Source: Acanthococcus lagerstroemiae (lineage: Eukaryota > Arthropoda > Insecta > Hemiptera > Eriococcidae). From it: DNA of 64,000 nt. Positions 47,670-59,905 of the stretch are shown piece after piece. The position numbers were made by a program, and so were the translations under genes. The notes below the pieces were generated by a model that did not search any database, was not told the DNA's origin, and saw only the letters and a program-made list of their open reading frames with translations. Each line of letters opens with the position of its first letter. The first letter of the stretch is position 1. Location of the stretch: assembly GCA_031841125.1 (NCBI GenBank), contig CM063108.1, forward strand, positions 72,946,344 through 73,010,343, given 5' to 3'.

Positions 47670-50600
47670 CCCTCGAATACTAGGCAGGCTATGTCACTGT
47701 CTGAAACTATTGGTACGCAAACATGTATTGCTGGCCTAACTATGCTGTTGCTTACCAGAACATGACACGAGAAATTCTATTTACGGGGACTGTTTCACGA
47801 CATGAGGGAAACGCTTTTGGTCGACAGAGATTCAAATATAAGAATTTTAAACCCGTTCTAATACATATTATGTTATGCAGCGCAAGTGAACCCTCAGTTT
47901 TTCATGGTCGTCAATTTTCCGAGTACAAAAGTATTTAAACTATACTCACTTAAATCAACTAAGTATATCAGTTTCGACTACAGGTAGTCGACGTTATTTG
48001 TATTCACGCATCACTGCCTAACCTCTAAAATTTCGTGCATTAATTACAGTACGTAACTACGTTTAATGCACACCGCAGAAATGGGAGCGTGAGAGCGATA
48101 ACCGACAAAAAGAGAGACAGTCTTAACGACAAAGGAAGTGTGAATTTAACTCGACCTTGTAAATATTCGCATAGCCTATTCGCTTTCGGTGATCCCAACA
48201 TCGTAAGATTCAATTTTTCCTAAATCAAATCCCCCCCCCCCCAATATAGAACATATTTAGAATAGCACGCTAGTTTCTCCGGTATTATCAAAGGGAGTCG
48301 TTATTTATCATGAGACTAAGAATTTTAGAAAACTCATTTGAGCTACAACAAGTATTCCGGTAAAATTAAAGTTTTAGAAGAAAATAATGAACTACGGCGT
48401 ACTCGTAAAACTAGAAAGCCTGAAAAGAACTGATTCAACTCCAAAGAAAGTTTTACAAAAAACATTTTTTCACAATTTCAATTCACCTACACTTAGTTTC
48501 GAGATAACTCTTTTCCTAATTTGCTCTCAACACGAGCTAATGCAAATCTTAAATCGACGAGATGGTTCACTGACGTATCCAATAGATGGAAACACACTCT
48601 CGTCTTTTGGTACTACTAGACTCAATGAACTAGGTACTTTACTTCCACTCATTCTTTACTCAGCTGCATTTGTGAATAAGAACAGCGGAGAACGTGGAGC
48701 GTCTAATTAATTGGATATTAGGCTTGTCATCGAGTGGCGAATGGTTGGATGAGAAAAATAATATAAAACGGATTTTCTAGAAATATAAATTAGGTATCAA
48801 GACTGAACTCAATTTTAAGCAGATTTAAAATAGATCGTCTACAGATGGATTTCATTTTCAATCATCAAGTGGCCATTTGGACAATCATATGAACCTAAGC
48901 CTTCCTTTCTTCCAGGAAAACTAGCCGTTTCCAACCTGAACTATGAAAAACTGCAGAGCAAGGACAAATCTGTCATCCCAAGATTCAGTCAGTCAGACAA
49001 TGCACCAGTTTAGAGACACAAAAACAGTGAAACGTTCATCTCGCCACTGAAACTAAGCGATGAACAGGCAGGCAGAAAGAGAAACAGTCAACGCTCACAC
49101 GAGCAGATTAGGTGGTGACAAGAAGGTGGGATTTCGCAAAGAGCAGGAGCGAAACCTCCCTCCCCTCTCAATGAATACTATCACTAAAATAAATAAATAA
49201 AATAAATTTAAAAAAAAAAAAAAAAAAACGATCAAGAATTATAAAAAATATAAAATTGGTATCATTAGCTCGTCTCTTCTGGCATGAAACTTCGGAAAAC
49301 CATTCCCACACCCTCCGCCATTTCAGTTGTATCGCCGATAACTATTTCCCCCGGCAGGATGAAATTTAAAAAGAAAAATCTCAAATGAAAAAAAAAAAAA
49401 GAGAAAATAAAATTGAGCAGTGTGGCATGAAATAAATAAGACATGCTCATAAGCTAATAGAATCTACGAAAACGAACTTTCGGTGAGAAACGAAGAAGTA
49501 TGAAGGATTCAAAGATCTTGACAACTGTACAATATACATTTCAAATTTACTTATTGCAAATCTTCGGATTGACAAACAGTGAATAAGAAGATAACGAAAC
49601 CAGAGCTATCGCAATGGAAATGAGGCTAAACCCTAGTGTTGCATGAAAATTCGGCATTACGAAAAATTGGAAAAGTGAGATCTTTCTCTTGGATTTCAAG
49701 TGACAACTGTTATATTTTAGTATACATTTCTACTGTCTGATGCATCTTCACCAGATATAACTTTTTAGCGACATGAACGAGGCTTCCTATTATTTAATTT
49801 TTAAAATCGAGAATCTGTTTTGTCAACTAATGACCACATTTTCGAAGTCGAAAAACTAAAAAAGAACTTCGTTAATTTTGCAACTTCATAACAGTTTAGT
49901 GAGGGAAGGGAATTTCCTCCATTACTATTTTTATGAGTCTCCAAGAAGCGCGCAAAACGCCTATTCAAGTAGATGGGAATCCAAACTTTGCTTATTGCAA
50001 AAGTTTCATGGAAAGTCTTCAATTTTACAACTCACCAACAAGCAAAATTATTGGGGTTGAAATACAGATATACACATATGTAGTATGATAAGAGGTCCTC
50101 GCTTCCATGAGGTTTACTAACAGTTCTTTTAGGGTACGCAATTTTCTCTTCCATTTTACAGTTGGTTTTAAAGTTGAGTTACACCGTTGTTCTCAAGACC
50201 AGAATTCAAAGAACCAAAAAAAAAAAAAGAAAAAAAAAGAGGGTACGAAGATGACTCAGAGTAAAATGCACAACTTTGTAAATATTTCACAAATTGATTA
50301 TATTACATACGACAACAATAATGTTGACAGTCAGAGGTTATATTAAGGCAACTAAAAAACCTTCGTTTTCCTAATTTAAAAAAACAGAAAACACTCCGAT
50401 TTACATTACTGCTAATACATATTTTTAATACTTTTTAAATGGGTTAACCACACTCATTTATGTTAGTATCATAGCCAATGACATCATTGTGTGACTATCG
50501 TCGGTTTTGCAATGTCTTGGAAAAACTATAATAGAGCAAATGAATGTTTAGCTTCATATTTCAGAGTATTTTCTACAGCGTATATCAAGGAGGACAATGG

Positions 50601-51280
50601 AGGGGTAAAGACGGTCACTAGATCGAGTAATACACCTACCTACATTCTATTTAATTTTTATGTCGAGTCTTGTGTTCTCAGCCCTAACTTCAATTTTTTC
50701 AAAAGCCACATTTTCCCCTTTGAACGACGAACTCCAAGTTCAAATTAAAGAACACAAAGGGAGGAAACAGAAATTGTATCGACTCGTCACCTATATTTTA
50801 CGAATTTTTCAAGTTAAGCCTTGTGCCCGCTACCGGACCTTCAATTTTTCCAAAAATACGGCCTTAAAAAAGAGCACTCCCGATTTGATAAGAAAACGAA
50901 ATGAAATATATGGATATGTTATTACTCCATAGAATTCCTCTCGTTTAGCCTCCTATTGCGATTAAAAATAAATCGAAATTTTTTAAGGTTGTGGCATCTT
51001 TAAACAAATTATAAGTCCGATAGAGGGCATAAGACTGGATAAAGAATTGAGGGTTTTATGATTAAATACAATATTTATATTTTCCCTGTGTTGCTTTTTC
51101 AAATTCAAACGTAAGATCTTTCGGCCTACCCTAGAGCGTGCACGCGTACCGTCACTTTCAATATTTCAAGACAACCGAGTGTACAGCCGAGACAGGTAAA
51201 GGTAATCAACTATCGACTACTTTTATTTTAGCAAATTTTGAATTTTTAATGCATTTTGTTAAATAATAAAGTATTTTCCG
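47670..51280. other. Unassigned AT-rich DNA
   Basis: C-run near 48233; an AAATAAATAAA stretch followed by an A-run at 49190-49228, which may be a retroelement tail without a recognisable body; A-runs near 49387 and 50218. Open frames such as 48387-48710 and 50660-50932 are not recognised. Confidence 0.35.
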
Positions 51281-51286
51281 TATTCC

Positions 51287-51357
51287 AAATAAAAAAAAAA
51301 TAATAATAATAGTATAATAATAGTAAATAAATATAAATAAACAAATAAATAAATATA
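51287..51357 (+). repeat. A-rich (TAA)n/(TAAA)n simple repeat
   Basis: A-run followed by TAATAATAATAGTATAATAA and AATAAATAAATA units. Confidence 0.85.
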
Positions 51358-51359
51358 GT

Positions 51360-52010
51360 ACAAAGGATTCTCATTTAGTCGGAGCCCCTCTGAACTAGGC
51401 CCAGGGGGTTCATAGGGTTAATCTGGTCCTAAAGCTAACAGGTGAATGAGCATCGAGGAATCAACTTCCGAAGTGATCTAACTGTTTTTTCACACAGACA
51501 AGAACGTTTTTGGCCTATGATTCCTGAGCAGCAAGCTATTTTTCATCGCTATTTCAGGGTTGGCGATACCGAACCTTTTCACGAGTTACCCCAAAATGGA
51601 AATGATAAATACTCAGCGGTTCTGGAATTATAGGGCAATCATCTCTTTGTTCTTCTTGAAAAACGAAAAAGTAGTTAGGTCACTTCGAAAGCGGAAAGCA
51701 AACCCCTCAATTAAAGAACAGATAGGTGTTTAATACGAATTCGCTATTTTCTCCTCAATTTTATTTTTGAAACATCCCAAGGGAACTACCCCAACTTATA
51801 CCAACGTTCAATTTTTTACTACAGGTTTCAAATCTAATTCAGCGCATTCCAGCTACTGAAGCACTTTCTATAATAATACCTCGAGTAAAAGCGCACACCT
51901 GCTAGGAAGATGTACTCGCAGCTACATACGTGATTCGATAATCGTAGCCCTAAAATTTACTTCAAATCGTGAAACGCACACCAAAACCCGATACGTGAAA
52001 ACATTTCTCC
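51360..52010. other. Unassigned DNA
   Basis: Nothing recognised; a 63-residue frame at 51442-51633 has no known motif. Confidence 0.4.
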
Positions 52011-52019
52011 TTTTTCATC

Positions 52020-53340
52020 CCTTATTCCACCTGTACAGTCGCGTTCATTTTCGCAAATCGGCTTCTTCGCCGACCAATAAAAAAGTTAGTTATGAAATGT
52101 AGTACCGGCTTAAATCCGTGCACACGACTCTCCTATTTCCGTGTTTCCTGCAATCCGTAAAAACATGCAACCTTAATCGAATATCCGTTTTCAATCGATC
52201 AACAATTTCATCGATCGCCCACGTTGTCAACTCCTTTCGGCGGCAATTCATCATGCACGCCTCAACGCGTCCTCAGTTTACCATTCTGCTTTCTTTTTTC
52301 CTTACTTTCCTCTTTGCTATATCATTCGTATACGTGAGTATACTCGTATATTGTTAAATTGATATAACATATATAGACGCGAACAAATGGGCTTTTGACT
52401 CACGTTTATGGGAATTCGATTTGCAGGATTATGGGGAATCGGTTGGAGTGATTTATGTACTTGCTCGCCATTGCACGGGGTAAGATCAGGAAGTAATAGC
52501 TGGACGGGCGAATAACGAGAAATTTATAGGCAATTTACGGAGCAGGGGGTTCGTTTTTGTCACACGCACAAAATCCTCTATTTTCGACTAGGCGCAAGTT
52601 TTCGACGCTAGACGTAGATAAGTGTTGAGGAAAGGTAATGGGTAGGTGGTTTAAAGCTCGACACAGAGACCTAATAAAATTTCGAGCGGAATTCGAGCAG
52701 CTGACAAACGACCGAGTACTCTGGCTATATCCAATTACCCAAATATCAAGCCATATAATATATGAGACGAGTACGAGTGTAAATGTACTCGTACGTGTAG
52801 GCATACTATGCAGCTCCATTAATTGAAGCTGAGTTTCTGCAGACGACCCCACATTAATTATAGAGCGCCGACTTAAGAGGCAGCATGCGATGGAACGCCA
52901 TGCGATTTGGCTTCGACGTTCGTCACTCATTTGCATTATTTGCAATTCGGATTGAGACGAAACAAGAATGAGCATCATCGCTGAAAGTCGAGAGCGCAAA
53001 TGCGTTCCGAACATCCATCCGATGTACTCGAAATTTTTTATTTCCCAAATGACGTCCCGATAGACCGGAATGCGGAATTATAATCTCAAATCGAGTGTAC
53101 TCGCTTTTTTCTTTATCCATTTTGGCGCACATAAACGTGAAATTAATAATGAGCGCGGGATACGCATACCTGAACGTGTATAGGCCTTTTAAAAGAGAAA
53201 CGAGCTCCATGAAATTGCGAAATCGAATTTAACGCGCCACGGACTCGGTCGTTACAGCGGACTTCGATTACGAAGATCGCCTCTTTACGTGGCCACGTCC
53301 AGGAAGGAAATTCGTAGTCCGATTTTCAAATTAAACGAGC
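52020..53340. promoter_or_regulatory. CpG-retaining, repeat-free block
   Basis: Compared with its surroundings this stretch keeps CpG and is free of recognised repeats. It contains several TAATTA/ATTAAT words near 52816-52860 and TACTCGTA octamers near 52336 and 52785. The 159-residue reverse frame 52535-53014 has no recognisable domain. Constraint as a regulatory region is inference. Confidence 0.2.
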
Positions 53341-53607
53341 TGGTTTTTTGTTTTGTTTTTTTTTTTGTACATAAATATTATGTCTGATATACACGCATAA
53401 AGAATCGGGCGACAGATAAACGGCCCTTTTCTAGCAAGATCAACATAATGAGATTTGAGGTAGACAGAAGAATACTAGTTTTAAAACGAAGGGGGAGGGA
53501 TTAGGCAACAAAATACCTCGACAATTCTTTGCTAAAGCTTCACCAATTTTTACAACCTAATTATTTTTAGTGTCCATGTTGGAGTGTGAGTAAACTTAGT
53601 ATTCTGT
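53341..53607. other. Unassigned DNA
   Basis: T-run near 53350; otherwise nothing recognised. Confidence 0.4.
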
Positions 53608-53680
53608 ATGTGGGGGTGTGCCAATTCACAATTTCTTCTTTTGCAGTCCAGAGCGCTTTCGGCCGTTACACCAATTCAAA
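53608..53680 (-). repeat. Hammerhead-associated repeat, copy 2
   Basis: The reverse strand reads GGCCGAAAGCGCTCTGGACTG, then AGAAGAAATTGTGAATTGGCACACC, parallel to 34030-34079. The GAAA box is followed by the self-complementary GCGC and then TC|TGG, as in hammerheads that act as dimers. The CTGATGA box, however, is degraded to a TTGAATT-like sequence, so this copy is dead. Confidence 0.5.
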
Positions 53681-53699
53681 AACAACCGTTGGAGAGAGA

Positions 53700-54039
53700 G
53701 GGTGAGGGTACAGTTACACCCTAATTGGTAATAAATGTGGCACAGAAATCTAGTTATATTAGAAAATATTATGTTCAAAATGATTGTAGTTGTTGACTCA
53801 GTTGCTAGTTATATGTACAATGAAACATAATTTCATTAAATGTAACCTAAGTTCACCTCAACCCTCTACGTTATAAGGCCCAAAGTTCACGCCGACATTT
53901 GCTTTACTCATGACGGATCCCTCTTTTCGACAATAAACACCTCGTTTTACGTTGACCTGTTTACCTCTTATCTTTCTTTCAACCTGCCTATGTCCACTAC
54001 ACCAGCCATGGGTTTCTAGTTGGATGTCGGGTTTCGAAA
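53700..54039. other. Unassigned DNA
   Basis: Nothing recognised. Confidence 0.4.
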
Positions 54040-54585
54040 GTACATCATAACATCATAATTTTGTATGTATTTTAAAACATTTTGCAACATTATTCCCAAA
54101 TTTTTTAATCACTTTTATTTCACCTACATTATTTTTAAAACACAAATAGGGTGGCGTAACGTAGCCCTCAACATCAGATCTCTAGAATCAAAAGTATTTC
54201 ATACCGGCGTAGGAAATGGGTAGGGTAGGCTTGCTATCGCTTCAAAAAGAGCATTTTAAAACGTATTTTAGCGCATTAAATACAGCAATAAGACGACGGG
54301 ATATGTGCTGTGGCGACTAACCTTCCCTCTCCAGACTGAGCCCTACCTACGCTGGAGGAGTTAGTTTTGTAAGTATTTTGTAACATTTTGCAACACCGTT
54401 ACCAAATTTTGTAACTCCTCCCTACTACTACATTTTTAGAAAACACGTAACATAGCCCTCCAAAGATGAATATCGGGAATAAAAAGCACGTCATAATTCT
54501 GTATGTATTTTACAACATTATGTAACATCATTCTCAAATTTTTTAATCTCTCCCTTCCCCTACATTTCTAAAAACTAATTCAGAA
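54040..54585 (+). repeat. Three degenerate copies of a ~100-bp repeat
   Basis: TTTTGTATGTATTTTAAAAC (near 54059), TTTTGTAAGTATTTTGTAAC (near 54365) and TTCTGTATGTATTTTACAAC (near 54497) each start a block of TTTGCAACA, CAAATTTT.TAA, CCTAC.AC.TTTTT words. The first two are followed by AACGTAGCCCTC / AACATAGCCCTC. The spacing is unequal (about 300 and 130 bases). Confidence 0.65.
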
Positions 54586-54589
54586 GGGG

Positions 54590-56116
54590 GCTCCAAAACT
54601 TGAATTTGGGAAGCTACCTGTATCCAGTCTGCCAGTTAAATTTGTCAAATATAGGTAGACAGAATTACGATGTACTTTTGATTATCGATGTTTAAGTCGG
54701 GGTGTGGTGTTATGTTACCCCCATCCCTAACAAAAAAAAAATGTTATTTCAAATTTAGTCCAAGGGAAGGGTTACAAAACTTAGGCGAATTAGACGCTTT
54801 CTTAATACCATAGTCACATGAACATGACGAAGGAATAATTAAAATGGACGTATGATTTTTCAGTATCAAGATATAGAATACATTTTTATAATTTGTCCAC
54901 ATAGGTCACTGAATACGAATTCAAAGCAATCTTCTGCCCATCTTTACCTGATTTACATTTTATTCAACCATCAGGGGAGCTAGTACTCGGGTATTGGATC
55001 AAAAACTGTAGCGTTAATTTATGGCTATTTAGCTCAACAATATTTCTCTAGTAGGTAAACTTTTTCCAGATTCAAGAAAGTTATCACGGAGTAGCGGGTC
55101 GATCACATTCCAAATTCTTGGTTTCCCGCTCAGCTCATTCATTAGCATTCTCGTATCATACGGGGGCTGAAGCAGAGTATGGCACACTCTCCCTCCATTC
55201 GTGAAATTACATCCAAACGTTAGTACATTTTGACATCCAATCAGAAAAATGAATTTCGGTCGGTTAACCAGAAGTTCGGGAAATTTTGGGACCCATTCTG
55301 GAAAACAAAAGACGAGCTATTTTAATTTTTCCTTAATTTCTTTCATGTCAACCTCAATTTGTTCTGAAAATAAATTTATTTCGTTCGAGATTTTCCATGT
55401 CCTCCATCCGTTAGCTCCCAAGAAAATGTTCTCCGCGCTGGCCCCGCTTACCTACAGTAACCCATTTCTCCTAGCACAAATATTCGGAAATCGTTATTTG
55501 TTATAATGAATAAATTCATTTACCTTTCGAGATAATTTCCATCGATTAACTAAATTTACGTTAACCGCATTTCTTCTTTCTTAACGAACGCAAAAGCAGA
55601 TCGAGTTAGCACTGAGTAAATCGAAAAAGTTATTCCACTCACACAGATCCGCCCTGCTCGCTCATCTTCAGTAGTCCACTCTAAATTACATTGTCCTCAG
55701 CTTACCTGCAACAAAATTAACATTTTTCATTAGTACTCTCGAACAAATAACTATAGTAATTAAGAACAATGTAAACGTAACAAAAGCAAAAAGTATCTTC
55801 GGAATCACGCTTTGGCTCAGGCTCTAATGCTTGCTTTCCTGTACCACGAAAATCTTAGGTTTCCTTTTAACGCGTACATAAACGCACTTATTTTCATCGA
55901 ACATTCGCGAGTTTCCATTTTTGCGTAGCCCTGACCTGTCTTCTACATTCTTATACGTCTTTCCAAACATGCACGAATATTTAGGACGAGCCGAGCGATT
56001 CGTGAGTTGTTCTACACATGGTACCCACAAGTACCCGTCAACACCAGAAATTTCGTAGATTTGTCGATCGTGCGACGGTGGTGTTACGATTACGAAACAT
56101 CACCCATATAATCTTC
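54590..56116. other. Unassigned DNA
   Basis: A-run near 54730. Open frames 55249-55506 and 55824-56030 (-) are not recognised. Confidence 0.4.
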
Positions 56117-56165
56117 GTATGTATGTACGAGTAGTATGTAGTATGTACTATGTACTATGTAGCAT
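56117..56165 (+). repeat. GTATGTA/CTATGTA simple repeat
   Basis: Short GTATGTA, GTAGTATGTA and CTATGTA units follow one another directly before repeat D. Confidence 0.8.
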
Positions 56166-56480
56166 GGCTAGAGCTAATGCTAAGGTAAAAGCGTAAAATA
56201 CGCTGAGGCACGACCCGCCAACGCCCGGCCGAGGCCGTAGCTAAGTTCATGCAATTTGCTTAGTGCGTGCCTGTTTCACACCTCACACGTTGTTCGGTGT
56301 CCGATCGTAAATCTGAGACAAATCTTCTTTTGGGGACGTTTGTTCGTTTCGATTGCAAGAACAGGTATCGACGACGATTTTGATTAAATATGTATTTTAA
56401 GACTTGCAACAAGCGTTTCATCAATCAGGACGTTTGCAGGGTGAAAATTGTGCTTTCAAATTACTGATTGATTTTCAGCA
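56163..56480 (+). repeat. Dispersed repeat D, copy 1
   Basis: Aligns in direct orientation with 63443-63740: ATGGCTAGAGCTA, GCTGAGGCACGACCC, GTGCGTGCCTGTTTCACAC, CGGTGT, TGTTCGTTT and GGACGTTTGCAGGGTGA-like words occur in the same order. AGCGTAAAATACGCT near 56190 forms a six-pair stem. No protein or RNA family recognised. Confidence 0.65.
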
Positions 56481-57265
56481 GAAGCTCGAAGCGTGATCAT
56501 CTATTCAGAGGGAGGGGATGAGGCAAAGTTATAAATTTCGATCCAAAAAGCAAAAAAAAAAGGATTGGCCTTTACGGGGGGGGGAGAAAAGGGAACGGGA
56601 GGAAAACATTTGGTTTTGGGGTAATACCACCATATATGCCCTCTCCTCACTACAACTCCGGCTCAACGGCATAATTTGTAGCAGACATCATAAATTACCA
56701 TTCGATATAGTATATAGGCCCATTCTCCCATCTCAGATACTTATGTCCATCATTATTCAGGGTGTTTACCAGATTTAAAAACAGAAAATATTGGACTTTT
56801 TTTAGACCATTTCATACTCGTATGCCTAATCACAATTAAAAAATGCACCTATGTAAAATTTTCTTTATTTATTCATTTATTATTAATTTTGTTTAATCGC
56901 TGATAGAATTTTCTCTTTCCAAAAGAGGACTCTTTCTCAAATAATGCATCCGGTCAAGTTTTTCCACAACATTAATAATAATATTGTGGGAATTTAACTC
57001 TGCGGCGACGTAGAGATCACCTATGCAGGATTGTCTCCTTTGCAGTGCCCACTTACCCAGAACCGTTGGCCAGGCAGACAACACACCAGGCGAGAATTCG
57101 CCGTAGTCACTGAGTGGCTGCTAGCGCCGACCCTTATGTCCCAAACGGAAAGTTCGCCGGAAATGGACACAAGCGACAGCAAGGGGAAGGTACTACAAGA
57201 TCCAACTCTAGACAAAAAGCACGATTAAAAACAAAGGTACTATAAAAACCTATAGAATATTCATA

Positions 57266-57640
57266 TAGTCCACAAAAGTTAGCCCAAATAAGAGTAAGTA
57301 CAAAAAGGAAAAAAATTATAGAAAGCTGAAACTAGGTACGTTGGTCTAATTAAGTGTCCTGAACAACATATTAAAAGTCCCAACGAATCGGGTGCCGGCG
57401 TCGTCCCCTAGGGAGCAAAAATTGTGGCGTAAAACAGTTTTTTGCTTATATCACACTAAAATTTGAGTTTAGAAAAAAAATGTTCTCACAAATGTGATGG
57501 AGAATAAAAAATACACAAAAAATATTTTTACACATTTTTCCGTTGAGTGCGTATTCGTTGAATAAATGAATATCAAACGTTGAGAAGTTTCCTCCATGTG
57601 TACATTTAATGCAACTTATTGTAATCGATACAATGTAGAC
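57266..57640 (+). repeat. Left inverted arm of the 3.6-kb element
   Basis: Contains GAAAGCTGAAACTAGGTACG, CCCCTAGGGAGCAAAAAT and ACAGTTTTTTGCTTATATC. It aligns over its whole length with the reverse complement of 59906-60275, at roughly 80% identity by eye. Confidence 0.85.
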
Positions 57641-57819
57641 TCGCACACCGGCGCACGCGTGAATACATTAATTTCTATTTACTTTGTCAAACAATTTACA
57701 TGTCTGAGTGAGATCTTAAGTGACTTGATGCAATGATTTGAGACTCATATGCCAGAGGTCGAAGCTTGAGGCTCTACAGCTAAACTGCGGATTCAATAAT
57801 TCCAAACGGTATCATTGGT

Positions 57820-58429
57820 GAAGAAATTTGTTGCTGCATAAAGAATGGGTAACTGGCGGTGGCATTTTGAGTGCTTGCAGAATGCTTGAATTTTTCCATG
57901 CAGCTGGACATTTACCGTCCGCTAAGACTGCTCACCTTTATCTACAAGATGTCTATCACCTATGAGACAAAATTAGTAATTTTGAGTACCTACACTGAAT
58001 TTTCGAAATATTTCACCATGAGAAGAAGTTAGAATTACTTTGTCGGTATTTGGAGTGATATAACCATCGAACAGACCTTGATGAGACTCATGAAAAGCAG
58101 AGGAGGATTTTGACACGTAATCGTGGTGTACAGCCAAGTGTGATTCAAGGATGGATTTTTAGTGTGCCCGTTATTATGGCCATTTGTGAAGAAGTTTAGG
58201 AGTACACAGGGTGCAAGAAACATTCAAGCGAAAACATGTCGACCTACGTCCTTCTCGAATTTTGCGTTATACTTCAGAAGTTGAAAAATTAACACAGTGG
58301 CTTTTGACACATAACCCATTCTCAGAGTCGCCGAACATAGCATTTCTATCAACAGGTGTTATAGTGGATGCTTCAATCAATTGCCACGAAAGCGCCAGTC
58401 CATGGTCGGCAAAACATTTTTCGACATAA
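57820..58429 (+). mobile_element. Relic of a widespread uncharacterised TE-like protein
   Basis: Broken frames read, in order, FFHAAGHLPSAKTAHLYLQD (about 57890-57950), IWSDITIEQTLMRLMKSRGG (about 58045-58105), LTRNRGVQPSVIQGW (about 58111-58155), ICEEV, then HVDLRPSRILR and LLTHNPFSESPNIAFLSTG (58232-58360), ending with a conserved-looking INCHESA. I recognise this motif series from an uncharacterised protein family found in many copies in invertebrate genomes. I know no established function for it. At least two frameshifts and several stops occur. Its position between the inverted arms suggests it belongs to the 3.6-kb element; whether it acts in transposition is not known. Confidence 0.55.
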
Positions 58430-58539
58430 AATTGAAAAGAGGTACAAGTATATATACCACATCACATCTTCGTAATAAACCAAATAATAGAAAAATCTAA
58501 CGAATACAAAGATACAAACTAGAAACTTTCCACCTCTTC

Positions 58540-59610
58540 AATAACTTTCAGAAAGCCTCTTCGACACAGCGGAGCACAACTTCCCATGGGGGGCTTTGGA
58601 GAAACAGGGGATAAACCCAAAATACATCAGAATTATCAAAAATATGTATAAAGGGACTGAAGCCTACATAAAGACGGACAAGGTGTGGGAGCGATTCAAA
58701 ATCGAGAGAGGGGTGGTAAGGCAAGGCGACCCACTCTCCCCCAATCTATTTAATAGCACGTTAGAGGAAATTTTCCGGGGATTGAACTGGGAACGGAAAG
58801 GGTTGGAGAATATTTAAATAATTTACGATTCGCGGACGATGTGGTGGTTATAGCTAATTCAGTATAAGAAATATAACAATTAGGAGAAGGGTTGTATCGA
58901 GAAAGCAAAAAGGCGGGATTGGAAATCAATTAGGAGAAAACGACATTGTTAACAAATAGGAAGATGGAAACAGCAGTAACAGTTGGGGGAACAGAAGTTA
59001 AAAGAAAGGATGAAGTAACATATCTGCGCCAAATAATATATTTTTTAAAAATAGAAGGGATAAGAAATTGAACATGAGAATAATGAAAGGATGGAAAAGC
59101 TATTGGAGGCTTGAAGAGATTTATAAGGGGAAAATGGGGCACAAATTAAAAACAAAGGTAAGGGAAAGCTGTACAAGTCCAGTCCTCACGTATGGTGCCC
59201 AAACCTGGGCCTTGACTAAGACAGAAGAAAATAGATTAGGAAATACACAAAAAGCAATGGCGAGAAGAGTGTTAAAAACGGAAGGGTGGAATAAAAAATA
59301 TAGCAGTAAGGGAAAAAACTGGATTAACTGGGATAGAATATTGCATTAAAAATCTTACATGGAAATACGCGGGACATATTAGCAGGCAAAGAGAGGGAAG
59401 ATGGGAAAGAAAAGTGGAGGAATGAGTGTCATACAGGAGAAAAAGATCGGTGGGAAGGCCAGTGATGCATTGGTGCGACGAATTCAAAAAAGAAGTAGGG
59501 TCATTATGGCGAAGGGAAACGACCATCCGGAGAAAATGGAGAGACGTCAGAGAGGCCTATGATTTTGGTTTCACGAAATTGTGGAGGCAGACCTCCACCT
59601 GTCACAGGGT
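58540..59610 (+). mobile_element. RTE-type LINE, 5'-truncated pseudogene
   Basis: The sequence begins inside the reverse transcriptase at motif A. NFQKA and FDTAEH are separated by a two-base insertion, placing the catalytic D in a shifted frame. There follow ALEKQGINPKYI, motif B as RQGDPLSPNLF (about 58719-58752), and after a shift motif C as LRFADDVVVIANS (about 58825-58863). The C-terminal part continues in pieces: LTYGAQTWALTKTEE (59188-59232), RRSVGRPVMHW and a basic RRKWRDVREAYDF. The order matches the RTE clade. A run of 21 T follows at 59619-59639, odd for the 3' end of a forward-strand LINE. Stops and frameshifts make it inactive. Confidence 0.85.
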
Positions 59611-59639
59611 ATTGTTAATTTTTTTTTTTTTTTTTTTTT

Positions 59640-59905
59640 GATTAAAAATTAGGAAACAGAGTGAAGTCATTAGGGTCTATCAACAGCAGTATTCGTATTG
59701 GAGGAAGCGTCATACCTGTCGACCTTCTCTTACTTTTTCAAAGAATCTCGTTCTTGAAGACAACCGATGAAGAACTGAAAATCTGCTTTTCGCACGAACT
59801 CGCTCACTTTCCAACATCTCTTCTCACGGAAGATGGGAGGGGGCGATTCTCTTCATTCCATCACTGCTGCGAGCATTTGAAATAAATCTTCTCGTATGTG
59901 TACAA
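59640..59905. other. Spacer inside the 3.6-kb element
   Basis: A 74-residue open frame (59661-59885) containing RISFLKTTDEELKICFSHEL is not recognised. Confidence 0.35.
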
